A DNA stretch of 64,000 nt, taken from NCBI RefSeq assembly GCF_020164585.1, contig NZ_JAIQZF010000002.1, forward strand, positions 1 to 64,000. The letters run 5' to 3'. The DNA is from Psychroflexus curvus (GTDB lineage Bacteria > Bacteroidota > Bacteroidia > Flavobacteriales > Flavobacteriaceae). Both the position numbers and the translations under genes were made by a program. Position 1 is the stretch's first letter; each line of letters opens with the position of its first letter. Shown here in pieces: positions 17,780 to 26,331 of the stretch. The notes beneath the pieces are model-generated. The model was not told where the DNA came from. It made no database searches and saw only the letters and a program-made list of their open reading frames with translations.

Positions 17780-20700
17780 ATGCCAGTGTTGAAGAAGATG
17801 CAGAATTATAAAATCATTGAAAGCAAATTAGAGCGCTTTATCAAAAAGTTCTACACCAATCTTTTGATCAAGGGGACATTGCTCTTTGTGGGATTGAGTC
17901 TCTTGCTTTTTATTTTTGGCGCTGCTCTGGAGTATTTTCTTTGGTTCAATTCTAGTTTTAGAACGCTTTTGTTTTGGACAATCATTGTTGCTGAAGCTTT
18001 ATTGTTTATCAAATTGATTTTATTTCCTTCGAGTCAGCTTTTCAGATTGTCAAAAGGCATCGATTTTACAGAAGCCTCTTCTCAAATCGGCAGTCACTTT
18101 CCGGAAGTCAGCGACAAACTCAAAAACATCCTTCAGCTGAAAGCGCAGGGGGCAGATGACGAACTGGTCCTTGCGAGTATTGAGCAAAAATCCAAAGCAC
18201 TCAAAACCGTTCCATTTCAACTGGCAATCGACTTTAAGCAAAATGTCAAATATCTGCGGTTTTTGGTAATTCCTGTTTTGATCCTATTGGCGATTTGGAT
18301 TTCTGGTCTGGGAGAGTCTTTTTCATACAGTTATAAACGCATGGTCAATTACAATACTACTTATGAAGCACCCGCACCTTTTCAATTTTTTATTCTGAAT
18401 AAAAATCTGAATGCTAAAAAAGGAAAATCCTATCAGTTAAATGTTCAAACCATTGGCGAGGTGAAACCTGAAGACGTCTTTATGTCGGTAAACGGAGAAA
18501 AGATAAGGCTTCAGGAAGCTAACGGAATATATAGCTACACATTTAAGAATGTCTCTGAAGCTAAGGAGTTTCAACTCAATGCCAATCAGGTGACTTCAAG
18601 AGTATATCAACTTAATACTTTGGATGTCCCAGTTATCAAAGACATGAAAATGAATCTGAATTATCCAGAATACACCAACGAAAAAAACAAATCTATCTCG
18701 GGAACTGGTAATGTTTCAGTACCTGAAGGAACACAGATTGAATGGATCATCTCTACGGAATCGACAGACCAGGTCGAATTTATAACTAAGGTCGATACCT
18801 TAAAGTTTGATGTCGAAAACTCGAAATTTGCACTGAAACAAATTCAGAATAAAAACAAAGATTACTCGATTAGAACATCCAATTCTAACTTCAAAAACTA
18901 TGATGTTTTAAACTATTCTATTGGAGTCATAAAAGATGAATATCCTAAGCTTACAGTGGAACAGAAAAAGGATAGTTTGTTGACTGAACAGTCATACTTT
19001 TTTGGGAAGTTAACAGACGATTATGGGTTAACTAACTTGATTTTAGTGTATTATAACTCTGATAATCAAAAAGATAAGTCGGTTATAAAACTTCCTTTAT
19101 CCAAAAGCAACTATTCTGAGTTTTCTTATGCATTTCCAAATGAGGACTTGGAGCTGGAGGCTGGAATCCAGTATCAGTACTACTTTGAGGTGTTTGATAA
19201 TGACCAGGTAAATGGTAGAAAAACTACAAAATCTGAAGTTTTTACTTATCGCAAGAAAACGGCTTTGGAAGAGTCTTCCGAAAACTTAAAACGTCAAAAT
19301 TCGTCTGTCGAAAAATTGACTGAAGAACTTGAAAAACAAAAACAAAGTTCGAAGGAAATTAAAGACCTTCAAAACAAGCAGAAAAAAGAAAGGTCTCTAA
19401 ATTATACCGAAAAGCAGAAGCTCAATACATTTATACAACGCCAAAAGCAACAGTTGGAAATGATGAAGAATTATAGCGAACGGTTAAAGGAAGATTTCAA
19501 GAAAATGAACGCTGAAGAGCAGAATCAAGCAAAGGAAAATCTGGAAAACAGGCTGGAAAAAAATCAGGAGCAGATTGAAAAAAATCAAAAACTGCTGGAT
19601 GAACTGGAAAAGCTAAAGAACCAGATCAATCAAGAAGAATTGAATGAAAAACTGGAGTCTTTTGACCGGGAATCTGAAAAGCAAGAGAAAAATCTCGAGC
19701 AGCTTCTGGAACTGACCAAGCGGTTTTACGTTGAAAAAAAGGCTGAGAAACTGGCTGAGCAACTAGAAAACTTAGCCGAAAAGCAAAAAGGTTTATCGGA
19801 GTCTGAAAAAAACACCTCTAAGGAACAAGAAAAACTAAATAGAGAATTTGATGACCTCGATGAAGAATTAAAGAAGCTAGACGAGAAAAATAAAGCGCTG
19901 AAAGCTCCAATGGAAACTGGGAACGATAACGAATTAAGTGAAGAAATAAAACAGGACCAGGAGGAAGCAAAGGAAAAACTAGAAACTTCAGAAACTGAAG
20001 AGCCGAATTCTCAAGATGTAAATCAGAGTAAGAAGGGGGCACGGCAAAAACAAAAAGAGGCAGCTGATAAGATGAAATCGCTTTCCCAAAAAATGAAAGA
20101 ATCTATGAGCTCTTCCAGCATGAATCAGACTGTTGAAGATTCAGAAATGCTAAGACAGATTTTAGACAATCTCATAGTTTTTTCTGTTGAACAAGAGGGC
20201 TTAATGAGTGAATTTAAAGGCATTTCGAATTCCAATCCGGCTTATGCGTCTAAGTTAAAAAGGCAAGCCGAATTGAGAGAAAACTTTAAGCATGTAGATG
20301 ACAGTTTATATGCGCTGGCGATGCGTACGCCAATGATAAAAGAAACGGTAAATAACACGATCTCTGATATCAATTTCAATATAAAAAAGTCTTTGGAACG
20401 TTTAGCTGAAAATGAAGTCAGATTGGGCACGGCTAATCAACAATACACGATGATGTATGCCAACGAGTTATCAAATATGCTGGATAATGCTTTGGACCAA
20501 ATGCAAGATCAAATGAGTAGAGCTGGCTCTGGAAAACCAAAACCCGGTAAAGGTCAGGCAGGGGAGCAATTATCTGACATCATTAAATCTCATGAAGAAT
20601 TAAAAGAGCAAATGCAGAAAGGCCAATCCTCTGGAAAGGGTAAAGACGGGAAACAACCTGCTCAGGGTGATAACGGAAAACAGAGTTTGAGTAAAGGGGA

Positions 20701-21178
20701 TAAGGAAGGTGGAAATGGAGAAAAAGAAGGTGAAGGAAAAGATGGAAATAGGGGTCAACAAGAACAAATGAGTGGGGAGATTTATGAAATTTATAAGCAA
20801 CAACAGAAACTCAGAAAACAGTTAGAAGATAGAATTCAACAGCTTGGGCTAGCAGAAAATTCTGGTAAATTAAAGAAGAGCTTGGATAAGTTGGAACAGG
20901 AATTATTGATGAAAGGCTTTAGCAGTGATTTATTAAAACAAATGGAAACTATAAATCATCAACTCTTAAAACTTAAGAAAGCGGCAAATCAACAAGGGCA
21001 GGATGATAAACGAGAAGCAGAAACACGAAAAAAAAACTATACCTCTTCATCGTCTAACTGGGAAGAAAAGGCTAAAGAATATTTTAACACAACAGAGATT
21101 TTAAATAGACAACAATTACCTTTGCAGCCTGAATATAAAAAGCTGATTAATATATATTTCAATGGAAAGTCCAATTAA
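17780..21178 (+). CDS. DUF4175 family large coiled-coil membrane protein
   Basis: An 1132-residue protein matching the DUF4175 type found in Bacteroidetes next to ybeY and mnmG. Two membrane helices lie near residues 30-78 and a third near 155-175; the next part (200-480) is beta-rich and probably periplasmic. From about 490 to 810 it is a Lys/Glu/Gln-rich coiled coil, and 930-1010 is a low-complexity Gly/Lys/Gln region (GKPKPGKGQAGEQ, GKGKDGKQPAQG). Its job is unknown; a scaffold or mechanical role at the envelope is only a guess. MQNYKIIE at residue 7 is a possible alternative start. It overlaps ybeY by 17 bp, so the two are probably co-transcribed. Confidence 0.8.
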   Translation: MPVLKKMQNYKIIESKLERFIKKFYTNLLIKGTLLFVGLSLLLFIFGAALEYFLWFNSSFRTLLFWTIIVAEALLFIKLILFPSSQLFRLSKGIDFTEASSQIGSHFPEVSDKLKNILQLKAQGADDELVLASIEQKSKALKTVPFQLAIDFKQNVKYLRFLVIPVLILLAIWISGLGESFSYSYKRMVNYNTTYEAPAPFQFFILNKNLNAKKGKSYQLNVQTIGEVKPEDVFMSVNGEKIRLQEANGIYSYTFKNVSEAKEFQLNANQVTSRVYQLNTLDVPVIKDMKMNLNYPEYTNEKNKSISGTGNVSVPEGTQIEWIISTESTDQVEFITKVDTLKFDVENSKFALKQIQNKNKDYSIRTSNSNFKNYDVLNYSIGVIKDEYPKLTVEQKKDSLLTEQSYFFGKLTDDYGLTNLILVYYNSDNQKDKSVIKLPLSKSNYSEFSYAFPNEDLELEAGIQYQYYFEVFDNDQVNGRKTTKSEVFTYRKKTALEESSENLKRQNSSVEKLTEELEKQKQSSKEIKDLQNKQKKERSLNYTEKQKLNTFIQRQKQQLEMMKNYSERLKEDFKKMNAEEQNQAKENLENRLEKNQEQIEKNQKLLDELEKLKNQINQEELNEKLESFDRESEKQEKNLEQLLELTKRFYVEKKAEKLAEQLENLAEKQKGLSESEKNTSKEQEKLNREFDDLDEELKKLDEKNKALKAPMETGNDNELSEEIKQDQEEAKEKLETSETEEPNSQDVNQSKKGARQKQKEAADKMKSLSQKMKESMSSSSMNQTVEDSEMLRQILDNLIVFSVEQEGLMSEFKGISNSNPAYASKLKRQAELRENFKHVDDSLYALAMRTPMIKETVNNTISDINFNIKKSLERLAENEVRLGTANQQYTMMYANELSNMLDNALDQMQDQMSRAGSGKPKPGKGQAGEQLSDIIKSHEELKEQMQKGQSSGKGKDGKQPAQGDNGKQSLSKGDKEGGNGEKEGEGKDGNRGQQEQMSGEIYEIYKQQQKLRKQLEDRIQQLGLAENSGKLKKSLDKLEQELLMKGFSSDLLKQMETINHQLLKLKKAANQQGQDDKREAETRKKNYTSSSSNWEEKAKEYFNTTEILNRQQLPLQPEYKKLINIYFNGKSN

Positions 21179-21593
21179 TTTTTACAGTAAGATCGAGTTT
21201 GAATTAAAAAACAAAAAAAGTCATGCAGACTGGTTGAAAGCTGTAATTGAAAGTGAGCAGAAAAAAGTCGATGACTTAAGCTATGTTTTTTGTAGCGACG
21301 AAGATTTGTTATATATCAATAAAAGATATCTGGACCACGATACATTCACAGATATTATCACTTTTGATTATTCTGAAGACGAATCTATTTCAGCTGAAAT
21401 TTATATCAGTATTGATCGAGTGAAAGAAAACGCTAAAGACTTCAAAGTAAAATTCGAAAACGAATTGAGAAGAGTTTTGGTTCATGGCGTTTTGCATTGT
21501 TGTGGTTATGGAGATTCTACTGAGGAATCGAAAGCTGAAATGAGAGCATTAGAGAACAAAAAAATAGAATTGTTCCACGTGGAACAAAAATAG
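21162..21593 (+). CDS. ybeY: rRNA maturation RNase YbeY (16S rRNA 3' processing)
   Basis: A 143-residue YbeY/UPF0054 metalloprotein, involved in 16S rRNA maturation and ribosome quality control in the cytoplasm. The metal-site motif appears as HGVLHCCGYGD near residues 107-117: the first two histidines are present, but the position of the usual third histidine (GYxH) is Asp. The substrate arginine region and TFTDIITFDYSED are recognisable. It overlaps the DUF4175 gene by 17 bp and ends 5 bp before mnmG. The last codons encode LFHVEQK because a 16-bp parS palindrome (21571-21586) lies in the coding sequence. Confidence 0.92.
   Translation: MESPINFYSKIEFELKNKKSHADWLKAVIESEQKKVDDLSYVFCSDEDLLYINKRYLDHDTFTDIITFDYSEDESISAEIYISIDRVKENAKDFKVKFENELRRVLVHGVLHCCGYGDSTEESKAEMRALENKKIELFHVEQK
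21571..21586. promoter_or_regulatory. parS site 1 (ParB binding), inside ybeY
   Basis: TGTTCCACGTGGAACA is a perfect 16-bp palindrome that fits the bacterial parS consensus TGTTNCACGTGNAACA at every fixed position. ParB binds parS and spreads to organise origin segregation with ParA and to load SMC. The site overlaps codons for FHVEQ at the ybeY 3' end. An identical copy lies 1.9 kb away, after mnmG. Confidence 0.88.
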
Positions 21594-21598
21594 AAGTT

Positions 21599-23470
21599 AT
21601 GTTTAAAGACACGTATGATGTTATTGTAGTAGGAGCAGGTCACGCAGGGAGCGAGGCAGCAGCAGCAGCAGCAAACATGGGGAGCAGCACATTGCTGGTA
21701 ACGATGAATTTGCAGAACATCGCGCAGATGAGTTGCAACCCAGCTATGGGTGGAATTGCAAAAGGACAAATTTTAAGAGAAATTGATGCACTAGGAGGGT
21801 ATAGCGGATTGGTATCAGACACCAGTGCTATTCAATTTAAAATGCTAAATAAATCAAAAGGACCTGCCATGTGGAGTCCAAGAGTTCAAAGCGACAGGAT
21901 GTTATTTTCTCAACATTGGAGAGAGCGTCTAGAGCAAACAGAAAACTTAGATTTCTATCAGGAAATGGTGTCTGGATTGATTGTATTAAACAATCAAGTA
22001 ACAGGGGTGAAAACATCTTTAGGTTTAGAGATAAAAGCTAAAACAGTGATACTTACCAACGGAACTTTTCTAAATGGATTAATCCATATCGGCGATAAAA
22101 ACTTTGGGGGTGGAAGAGCTGGAGAAAGAGCATCTTTTGGAATAACCAAAGAACTTGAAGACATGGGTTTTGAGGCAGGACGAATGAAAACAGGAACTCC
22201 TCCAAGAGTGGACGGAAGATCTCTAGATTTTACTAAAATGGAAGAACAAACGGGCGATCAGCAGCCATGGAAGTTTTCATATTCTAATGAGACAAAATCA
22301 CTTAAAGAACAAAGAAGCTGCTGGATGAGTTATACTTCTCAAGACGTTCATAACATTTTAAAAGAGGGTTTTGACAGATCACCAATGTTTAATGGATCCA
22401 TAAAAAGCACTGGTCCACGATACTGTCCAAGTATAGAAGATAAAATTCACAGATTTGCTGACAAAGACAGACATCAGATGTTTGTAGAGCCTGAAGGATG
22501 GAATACGGTTGAGTATTACGTCAATGGTTTTTCTACCTCTCTACCGGAAGATATTCAGTTTAAAGCCTTACAACAATGTGCAGGATTTGAAAATGTCAAA
22601 TTCTTTAGACCGGGATACGCCATTGAGTACGATTATTTCCCGCCTACACAATTGAAACACACTCTAGAAACCAAACTAGTAGAGGGTTTATATTTTGCTG
22701 GACAAATCAATGGAACAACAGGTTATGAAGAAGCTGCATCTCAAGGACTCATGGCAGGGATAAACGCAGCGTTAAAAGTAAAGGAAAAAGAAGAATTTAC
22801 ATTATCCAGGAGTGAAGCTTATATTGGAGTTTTAATCGATGATCTGATAACCAAGGGAACGGAAGAGCCTTACAGAATGTTTACATCCAGAGCAGAATAC
22901 AGAACTTTATTAAGGCAGGATAATGCAGATTTCAGATTGACAGCTAAATCATTTGACATCGGATTAGCAAGTTCAGAGCGAATGAAACTGATGGAAGATA
23001 AAAAGGAAAAGTCGGATGCTTTTGTGGATTTCTTTAAAAATCAAAGTGTAACTACAGATGAAATAAATCCTATTCTAGAGGAAAAAAATTCATCTAAAGT
23101 AGATCAGCAAGGGAAGCTTTTTAAAATATTTGCCCGACCAAACATTACTATGCAGGACATGCGAAAATTAAAAAGCGTAGAAAATTTTGTAAAAGAACAT
23201 GATTTAGACAATGAAGTATTGGAACAGGTGGAAGTTCAAGTTAAATATGCTGGCTATATTGAAAAAGAAAAACTTAATGCAGATAAATTGAATCGACTTG
23301 AAAATGTGAAAATACCTGAGCATTTCGATTATTCTTTATTGAAGTCAATGTCTTTTGAGGCGAGAGAAAAACTGACCAAAATTAAACCGAGAACAGTATC
23401 ACAGGCATCGAGAGTGAGTGGAGTAAACCCGAGCGATGTTTCTGTTCTTTTAGTCCACATGGGAAGATAA
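21599..23470 (+). CDS. mnmG: tRNA uridine-5-carboxymethylaminomethyl modification enzyme MnmG (GidA)
   Basis: A 623-residue FAD-dependent enzyme that with MnmE makes the cmnm5 modification on wobble uridine 34 of several tRNAs. The N-terminal FAD-binding motif VIVVGAGHAGSEAAAAA spans about residues 8-24. CNPAMGGIAKG (near 46-56), TNGTFLNGLIHIG (near 153-165) and FRPGYAIEYDYFPPTQL (near 337) are conserved MnmG blocks. Length is normal. It starts 5 bp after ybeY and is bracketed by two identical parS sites, consistent with the old name gidA for a gene near the chromosome origin. No mnmE is seen in the window. Confidence 0.96.
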   Translation: MFKDTYDVIVVGAGHAGSEAAAAAANMGSSTLLVTMNLQNIAQMSCNPAMGGIAKGQILREIDALGGYSGLVSDTSAIQFKMLNKSKGPAMWSPRVQSDRMLFSQHWRERLEQTENLDFYQEMVSGLIVLNNQVTGVKTSLGLEIKAKTVILTNGTFLNGLIHIGDKNFGGGRAGERASFGITKELEDMGFEAGRMKTGTPPRVDGRSLDFTKMEEQTGDQQPWKFSYSNETKSLKEQRSCWMSYTSQDVHNILKEGFDRSPMFNGSIKSTGPRYCPSIEDKIHRFADKDRHQMFVEPEGWNTVEYYVNGFSTSLPEDIQFKALQQCAGFENVKFFRPGYAIEYDYFPPTQLKHTLETKLVEGLYFAGQINGTTGYEEAASQGLMAGINAALKVKEKEEFTLSRSEAYIGVLIDDLITKGTEEPYRMFTSRAEYRTLLRQDNADFRLTAKSFDIGLASSERMKLMEDKKEKSDAFVDFFKNQSVTTDEINPILEEKNSSKVDQQGKLFKIFARPNITMQDMRKLKSVENFVKEHDLDNEVLEQVEVQVKYAGYIEKEKLNADKLNRLENVKIPEHFDYSLLKSMSFEAREKLTKIKPRTVSQASRVSGVNPSDVSVLLVHMGR

Positions 23471-23486
23471 TGTTCCACGTGGAACA
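23471..23486. promoter_or_regulatory. parS site 2 (ParB binding), between mnmG and a methyltransferase gene
   Basis: A second exact TGTTCCACGTGGAACA. It begins on the base after the mnmG TAA (23468-23470) and ends on the base before the ATG at 23487, so the whole intergenic gap is the parS site. Confidence 0.88.
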
Positions 23487-24314
23487 ATGCGTATGGATTT
23501 ATCAAAACTTAAACTTAAAGACGAAGCGTTTACTAAGAAAGAGTTCAGTTTGACAACTGATAAAAATGGTGTTTTACAAACGATCCCTAAACCTAAAAAT
23601 CTATCAAGTTACTATAATTTTGGAGGATATATTTCTCATCAGTCAGAGCAAAAAGATATAATTCACAGCATTTATAATTGGGTAAAACTTCAAATGTTCA
23701 GGACAAAATTGGGTTTGCTAGAGAAACACTTAAGTGAACTTAATTCTGTTTTAGATTTTGGATGTGGGACAGGAGAATTTATTTCTTACCTAAAATCAAA
23801 TGGTATAAATTCTGAAGGTGTAGAGCCAACTTTGGTGGCTTATCAAAAGGCCATGGAGAAAAATATAGAAGTTTATAAGGATATAAATGAGTCGAAAAAA
23901 ACTTATGATGCTATAACCTTATTTCATGTGTTAGAACATGTAGATGATTATGAAAAAACAATTCAGGATCTGAGTTCAAAATTAAATTCAAAGGGACTTA
24001 TGCTTATCGCCGTTCCGAATTATAAATCTCACGATGCTGAATATTATAAAGAAAAATGGGCGGCCTGGGATGTGCCCAGACATCTTTGGCATTTTAATAG
24101 AAAAAACATAAAAGACATAGCTGGGAGATTTAATTTAGAATTAGTCAAAATAAGACCAATGCCATTTGATGCTTTTTATATCTCAATGGTTTCTGAATCT
24201 TATAAAGGCAATTCTAAAGTTAAGGGACTTTGGAGAGGATTGATTTCAAATTTAGAAGCTATCCATACCAAAGAGTACTCCTCAAACCTATTTTTACTGC
24301 AAAAGGGGCTGTAG
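23487..24314 (+). CDS. Class I SAM-dependent methyltransferase
   Basis: A 275-residue methyltransferase of the Methyltransf_23-like type. Motif I is VLDFGCGTGEFISYLKSNG near residues 90-108, followed by the acidic VEPT and the post-motif FHVLEHVDDYEKTI near 151. It has no transmembrane segment. The substrate cannot be told; the fold is shared by enzymes acting on quinones, lipids and proteins. The start is either ATG 23487 or ATG 23493 (MRMDLSK); the first directly abuts parS. It is the last gene of the run DUF4175-ybeY-mnmG. Confidence 0.8.
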   Translation: MRMDLSKLKLKDEAFTKKEFSLTTDKNGVLQTIPKPKNLSSYYNFGGYISHQSEQKDIIHSIYNWVKLQMFRTKLGLLEKHLSELNSVLDFGCGTGEFISYLKSNGINSEGVEPTLVAYQKAMEKNIEVYKDINESKKTYDAITLFHVLEHVDDYEKTIQDLSSKLNSKGLMLIAVPNYKSHDAEYYKEKWAAWDVPRHLWHFNRKNIKDIAGRFNLELVKIRPMPFDAFYISMVSESYKGNSKVKGLWRGLISNLEAIHTKEYSSNLFLLQKGL

Positions 24315-24479
24315 ATTAAATTCAATTTAGTTATGTAATGCTGTTACAAGGCTAACATAAAAATAAGCTCTTAAAACCGATTAAAATAAGTCTTTTTAAA
24401 TAGTAAAAACTTATATAATAGTATTTAACTATAGGTTTTAATAATGTGTATAAATTTCTTATTCTCTGACATCTTTTTT

Positions 24480-24488
24480 TACATTTGC
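24480..24488 (+). promoter_or_regulatory. -7 promoter element for the Skp/OmpH-like lipoprotein
   Basis: TACATTTGC (TAnnTTTG plus C), 16 bp before the ATG at 24505. Confidence 0.6.
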
Positions 24489-24504
24489 CCAAACAAAACA
24501 TATC

Positions 24505-25053
24505 ATGAAAAAAATAATTTTAAGTTTAGCTGTAGTAGGAACATTGATGTCTTGTAGTCAAGATAAAACTGCGTATGTCGATAATACCGTTTTGATTCAA
24601 GACTACTACAAAATGAAAACGACAGAAGCTAGATTCGAAAAGAAAAGTCAAGCCTTGTCTGACGAGTTAGATTCAGTTGCTGGTGAATTTCAAAAAGAAG
24701 TTCAGGAATACCAAGAAGGCATGAACAGAATGTCTGCAAAGCAAAAGGAGGAAAAACAAAGTGAGTTGATGCAAAAACAACAAATGCTGCAACAGCAACA
24801 ACAACGTAAAAGTCAAATGTTAAGACAGGAAAGCGATCAAGCTATTGATTCGTTAATTTCGGAAGTTAAAGACTTCGTTGGAGACTATGGTAAAGAAAAA
24901 GGATATTCCTATATTTTTGGTTCAAACGAATCTGCTAATATCATGTATGCAAAAGAAGGCTTGGATATAACAGAGGATATTTTAGAAAAATTGAATGCTG
25001 GACAGGAAACTAAAAAAGAAGCTACAACTGAGGAGTCAACTACAAAAGAGTAA
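24505..25053 (+). CDS. OmpH/Skp-family periplasmic chaperone-like lipoprotein
   Basis: A 182-residue protein whose N-terminus is a lipoprotein signal (MKKIILSLAVVGTLMSC, lipobox LMSC, Cys 17). AYVDNTVLIQDYYKMK begins the OmpH/Skp-like domain, and residues 45-120 form a long Gln/Lys/Glu coiled coil (QQQQQR), like the tentacles of Skp, which holds unfolded outer-membrane proteins in the periplasm. The motif GYSYIFGSNESANIMYA near 133-149 is conserved in this family. The lipid anchor distinguishes it from classical soluble Skp. The tail (KKEATTEESTTKE) is low complexity. It is monocistronic with its own promoter and a strong terminator. Confidence 0.85.
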   Translation: MKKIILSLAVVGTLMSCSQDKTAYVDNTVLIQDYYKMKTTEARFEKKSQALSDELDSVAGEFQKEVQEYQEGMNRMSAKQKEEKQSELMQKQQMLQQQQQRKSQMLRQESDQAIDSLISEVKDFVGDYGKEKGYSYIFGSNESANIMYAKEGLDITEDILEKLNAGQETKKEATTEESTTKE

Positions 25054-25084
25054 GTTGTAGTGCATTCTGAAGTATATAATTTAT

Positions 25085-25120
25085 AAAGCCATCCGCCTAA
25101 ATCGGATGGCTTTATTTTTT
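25085..25120 (+). terminator. Intrinsic terminator after the Skp-like gene
   Basis: Stem AAAGCCATCCG (25085-25095) and CGGATGGCTTT (25103-25113), 7-nt loop, then ATTTTTT. It runs into the last codon of the convergent holB. Confidence 0.9.
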
Positions 25121-26251
25121 GTGAAGAAATCGAGTAAGTTGAAAAGATAGATCTGAAAAAATCAATTTTGCATTGCCATTTCTTTCCACATGATAAATAG
25201 CCGTTTCCAAAACTTCAAAGATTTCAGAAATATTAGCTCCTGATATAAATTCTGAAAATTTATCAAATTTAAATTTGATATCATAAGGTGATAAAAATAC
25301 AAGGGATGTGGCCTTATAATTATTCAAAAGTGCTTGTCTGAAAAACTGAATACAGTAGTTAAGGAAGCGCTTCTGAGTTTCTCTGGTTTCAGAAGCCAGT
25401 TGATCTGACCAGTTCAATAGATCGATAACCACATGTTTGTTACCTTTAGCCTGAAAAGCACTTCGAACCCAAATTATGAACCATTTCTCAAACTGTTCAT
25501 CGTCTGAATTATGCTCGGCTAAATGCAAAGCTTTAGAAAAACTACCATCGGCTTGTTGAGAGATTTTTAGAGCCTCTTTTTCGTTAAGGTCAAGTTTAGA
25601 TATCAATCCTTTCACTATATCGGCTTCGCCAAGTGGTGGAAAATCTAAACGCTGACATCTGGACCTTATGGTGAGCAAAATATCTTCAGGAGATTCAGTA
25701 ACTAAAATGAAATAGGTGTTGTTTGGTGGTTCTTCGATAAGTTTCAAAAGTTTGTTGGACGCAGCGGTGTTCATCTTATCTGCACACCAAACAATCATTA
25801 CTTTTGGCCCTCCTTCATAAGACTTTAAAGAAAGTGATTTAACTACATTAGAAGCCTCTTCCACGTTTATAGAGCCTTGTTTTTTTTCAATGCCGATCTG
25901 TATATACCAATCGTATAAAGTTTGGTAAGGGTTTTCTAAAACAAAATTTCTAAAATCAGAAATAAAATCTTTAGAAACTGGGTGTCTGGAAGAGCTTGCA
26001 GTCTTATTGATAGGATATACAAAGTGCAAATCCGGGTGGGTAAGCTGATCCATAAAATTGAGGATAGATGATTCACGCTGAAGTGGTGAGTGATGAATCA
26101 TTAATTCTCTTGCAAAAGCTATAGCCATTGGAAGAGTACCGGAACCTGAGGAACCCACGAATAATTGGGCATGAGGAACTCTGTTGTTTTTTAAACTAGT
26201 TCTCAAATGTTTTTTGAGATAATCCAATCCTAAAATACTGTCAAAAGTCAT
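25112..26251 (-). CDS. holB: DNA polymerase III delta' subunit (clamp loader)
   Basis: A 379-residue AAA+ clamp-loader subunit. GLDYLKKHLRTSLKNNRVPHAQLFVG at the N-terminus is the standard delta'/DnaX opening. The Walker A position reads GSSGSGTLPMA, lacking the Lys-Thr/Ser needed to bind ATP, and there is no zinc-binding cysteine cluster. KLLKLIEEPPNNTYFILVTE and the SRC motif (TIRSRCQRLDFP) near residues 188-207 are clear; SRC supplies the arginine finger for the neighbouring subunit. So it is an ATP-inactive structural subunit. It diverges from pgk across an 80-bp gap and converges on the Skp-like gene. Confidence 0.92.
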   Translation of the reverse strand: MTFDSILGLDYLKKHLRTSLKNNRVPHAQLFVGSSGSGTLPMAIAFARELMIHHSPLQRESSILNFMDQLTHPDLHFVYPINKTASSSRHPVSKDFISDFRNFVLENPYQTLYDWYIQIGIEKKQGSINVEEASNVVKSLSLKSYEGGPKVMIVWCADKMNTAASNKLLKLIEEPPNNTYFILVTESPEDILLTIRSRCQRLDFPPLGEADIVKGLISKLDLNEKEALKISQQADGSFSKALHLAEHNSDDEQFEKWFIIWVRSAFQAKGNKHVVIDLLNWSDQLASETRETQKRFLNYCIQFFRQALLNNYKATSLVFLSPYDIKFKFDKFSEFISGANISEIFEVLETAIYHVERNGNAKLIFSDLSFQLTRFLHKK

Positions 26252-26331
26252 GATGCTAAAATAACAAAGCTACTAGCCTTTTGAAAAAATAATTCATTAA
26301 TTTTGAAGTTAATTCAGAAAAAAAAAGAGTG

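Noticed and set aside
24445-24453. Single TGTGTATAA box upstream of the Skp-like gene
   Set aside because: An isolated DnaA-like box; no cluster, so not a second origin. The same applies to 50038-50046 before queD.
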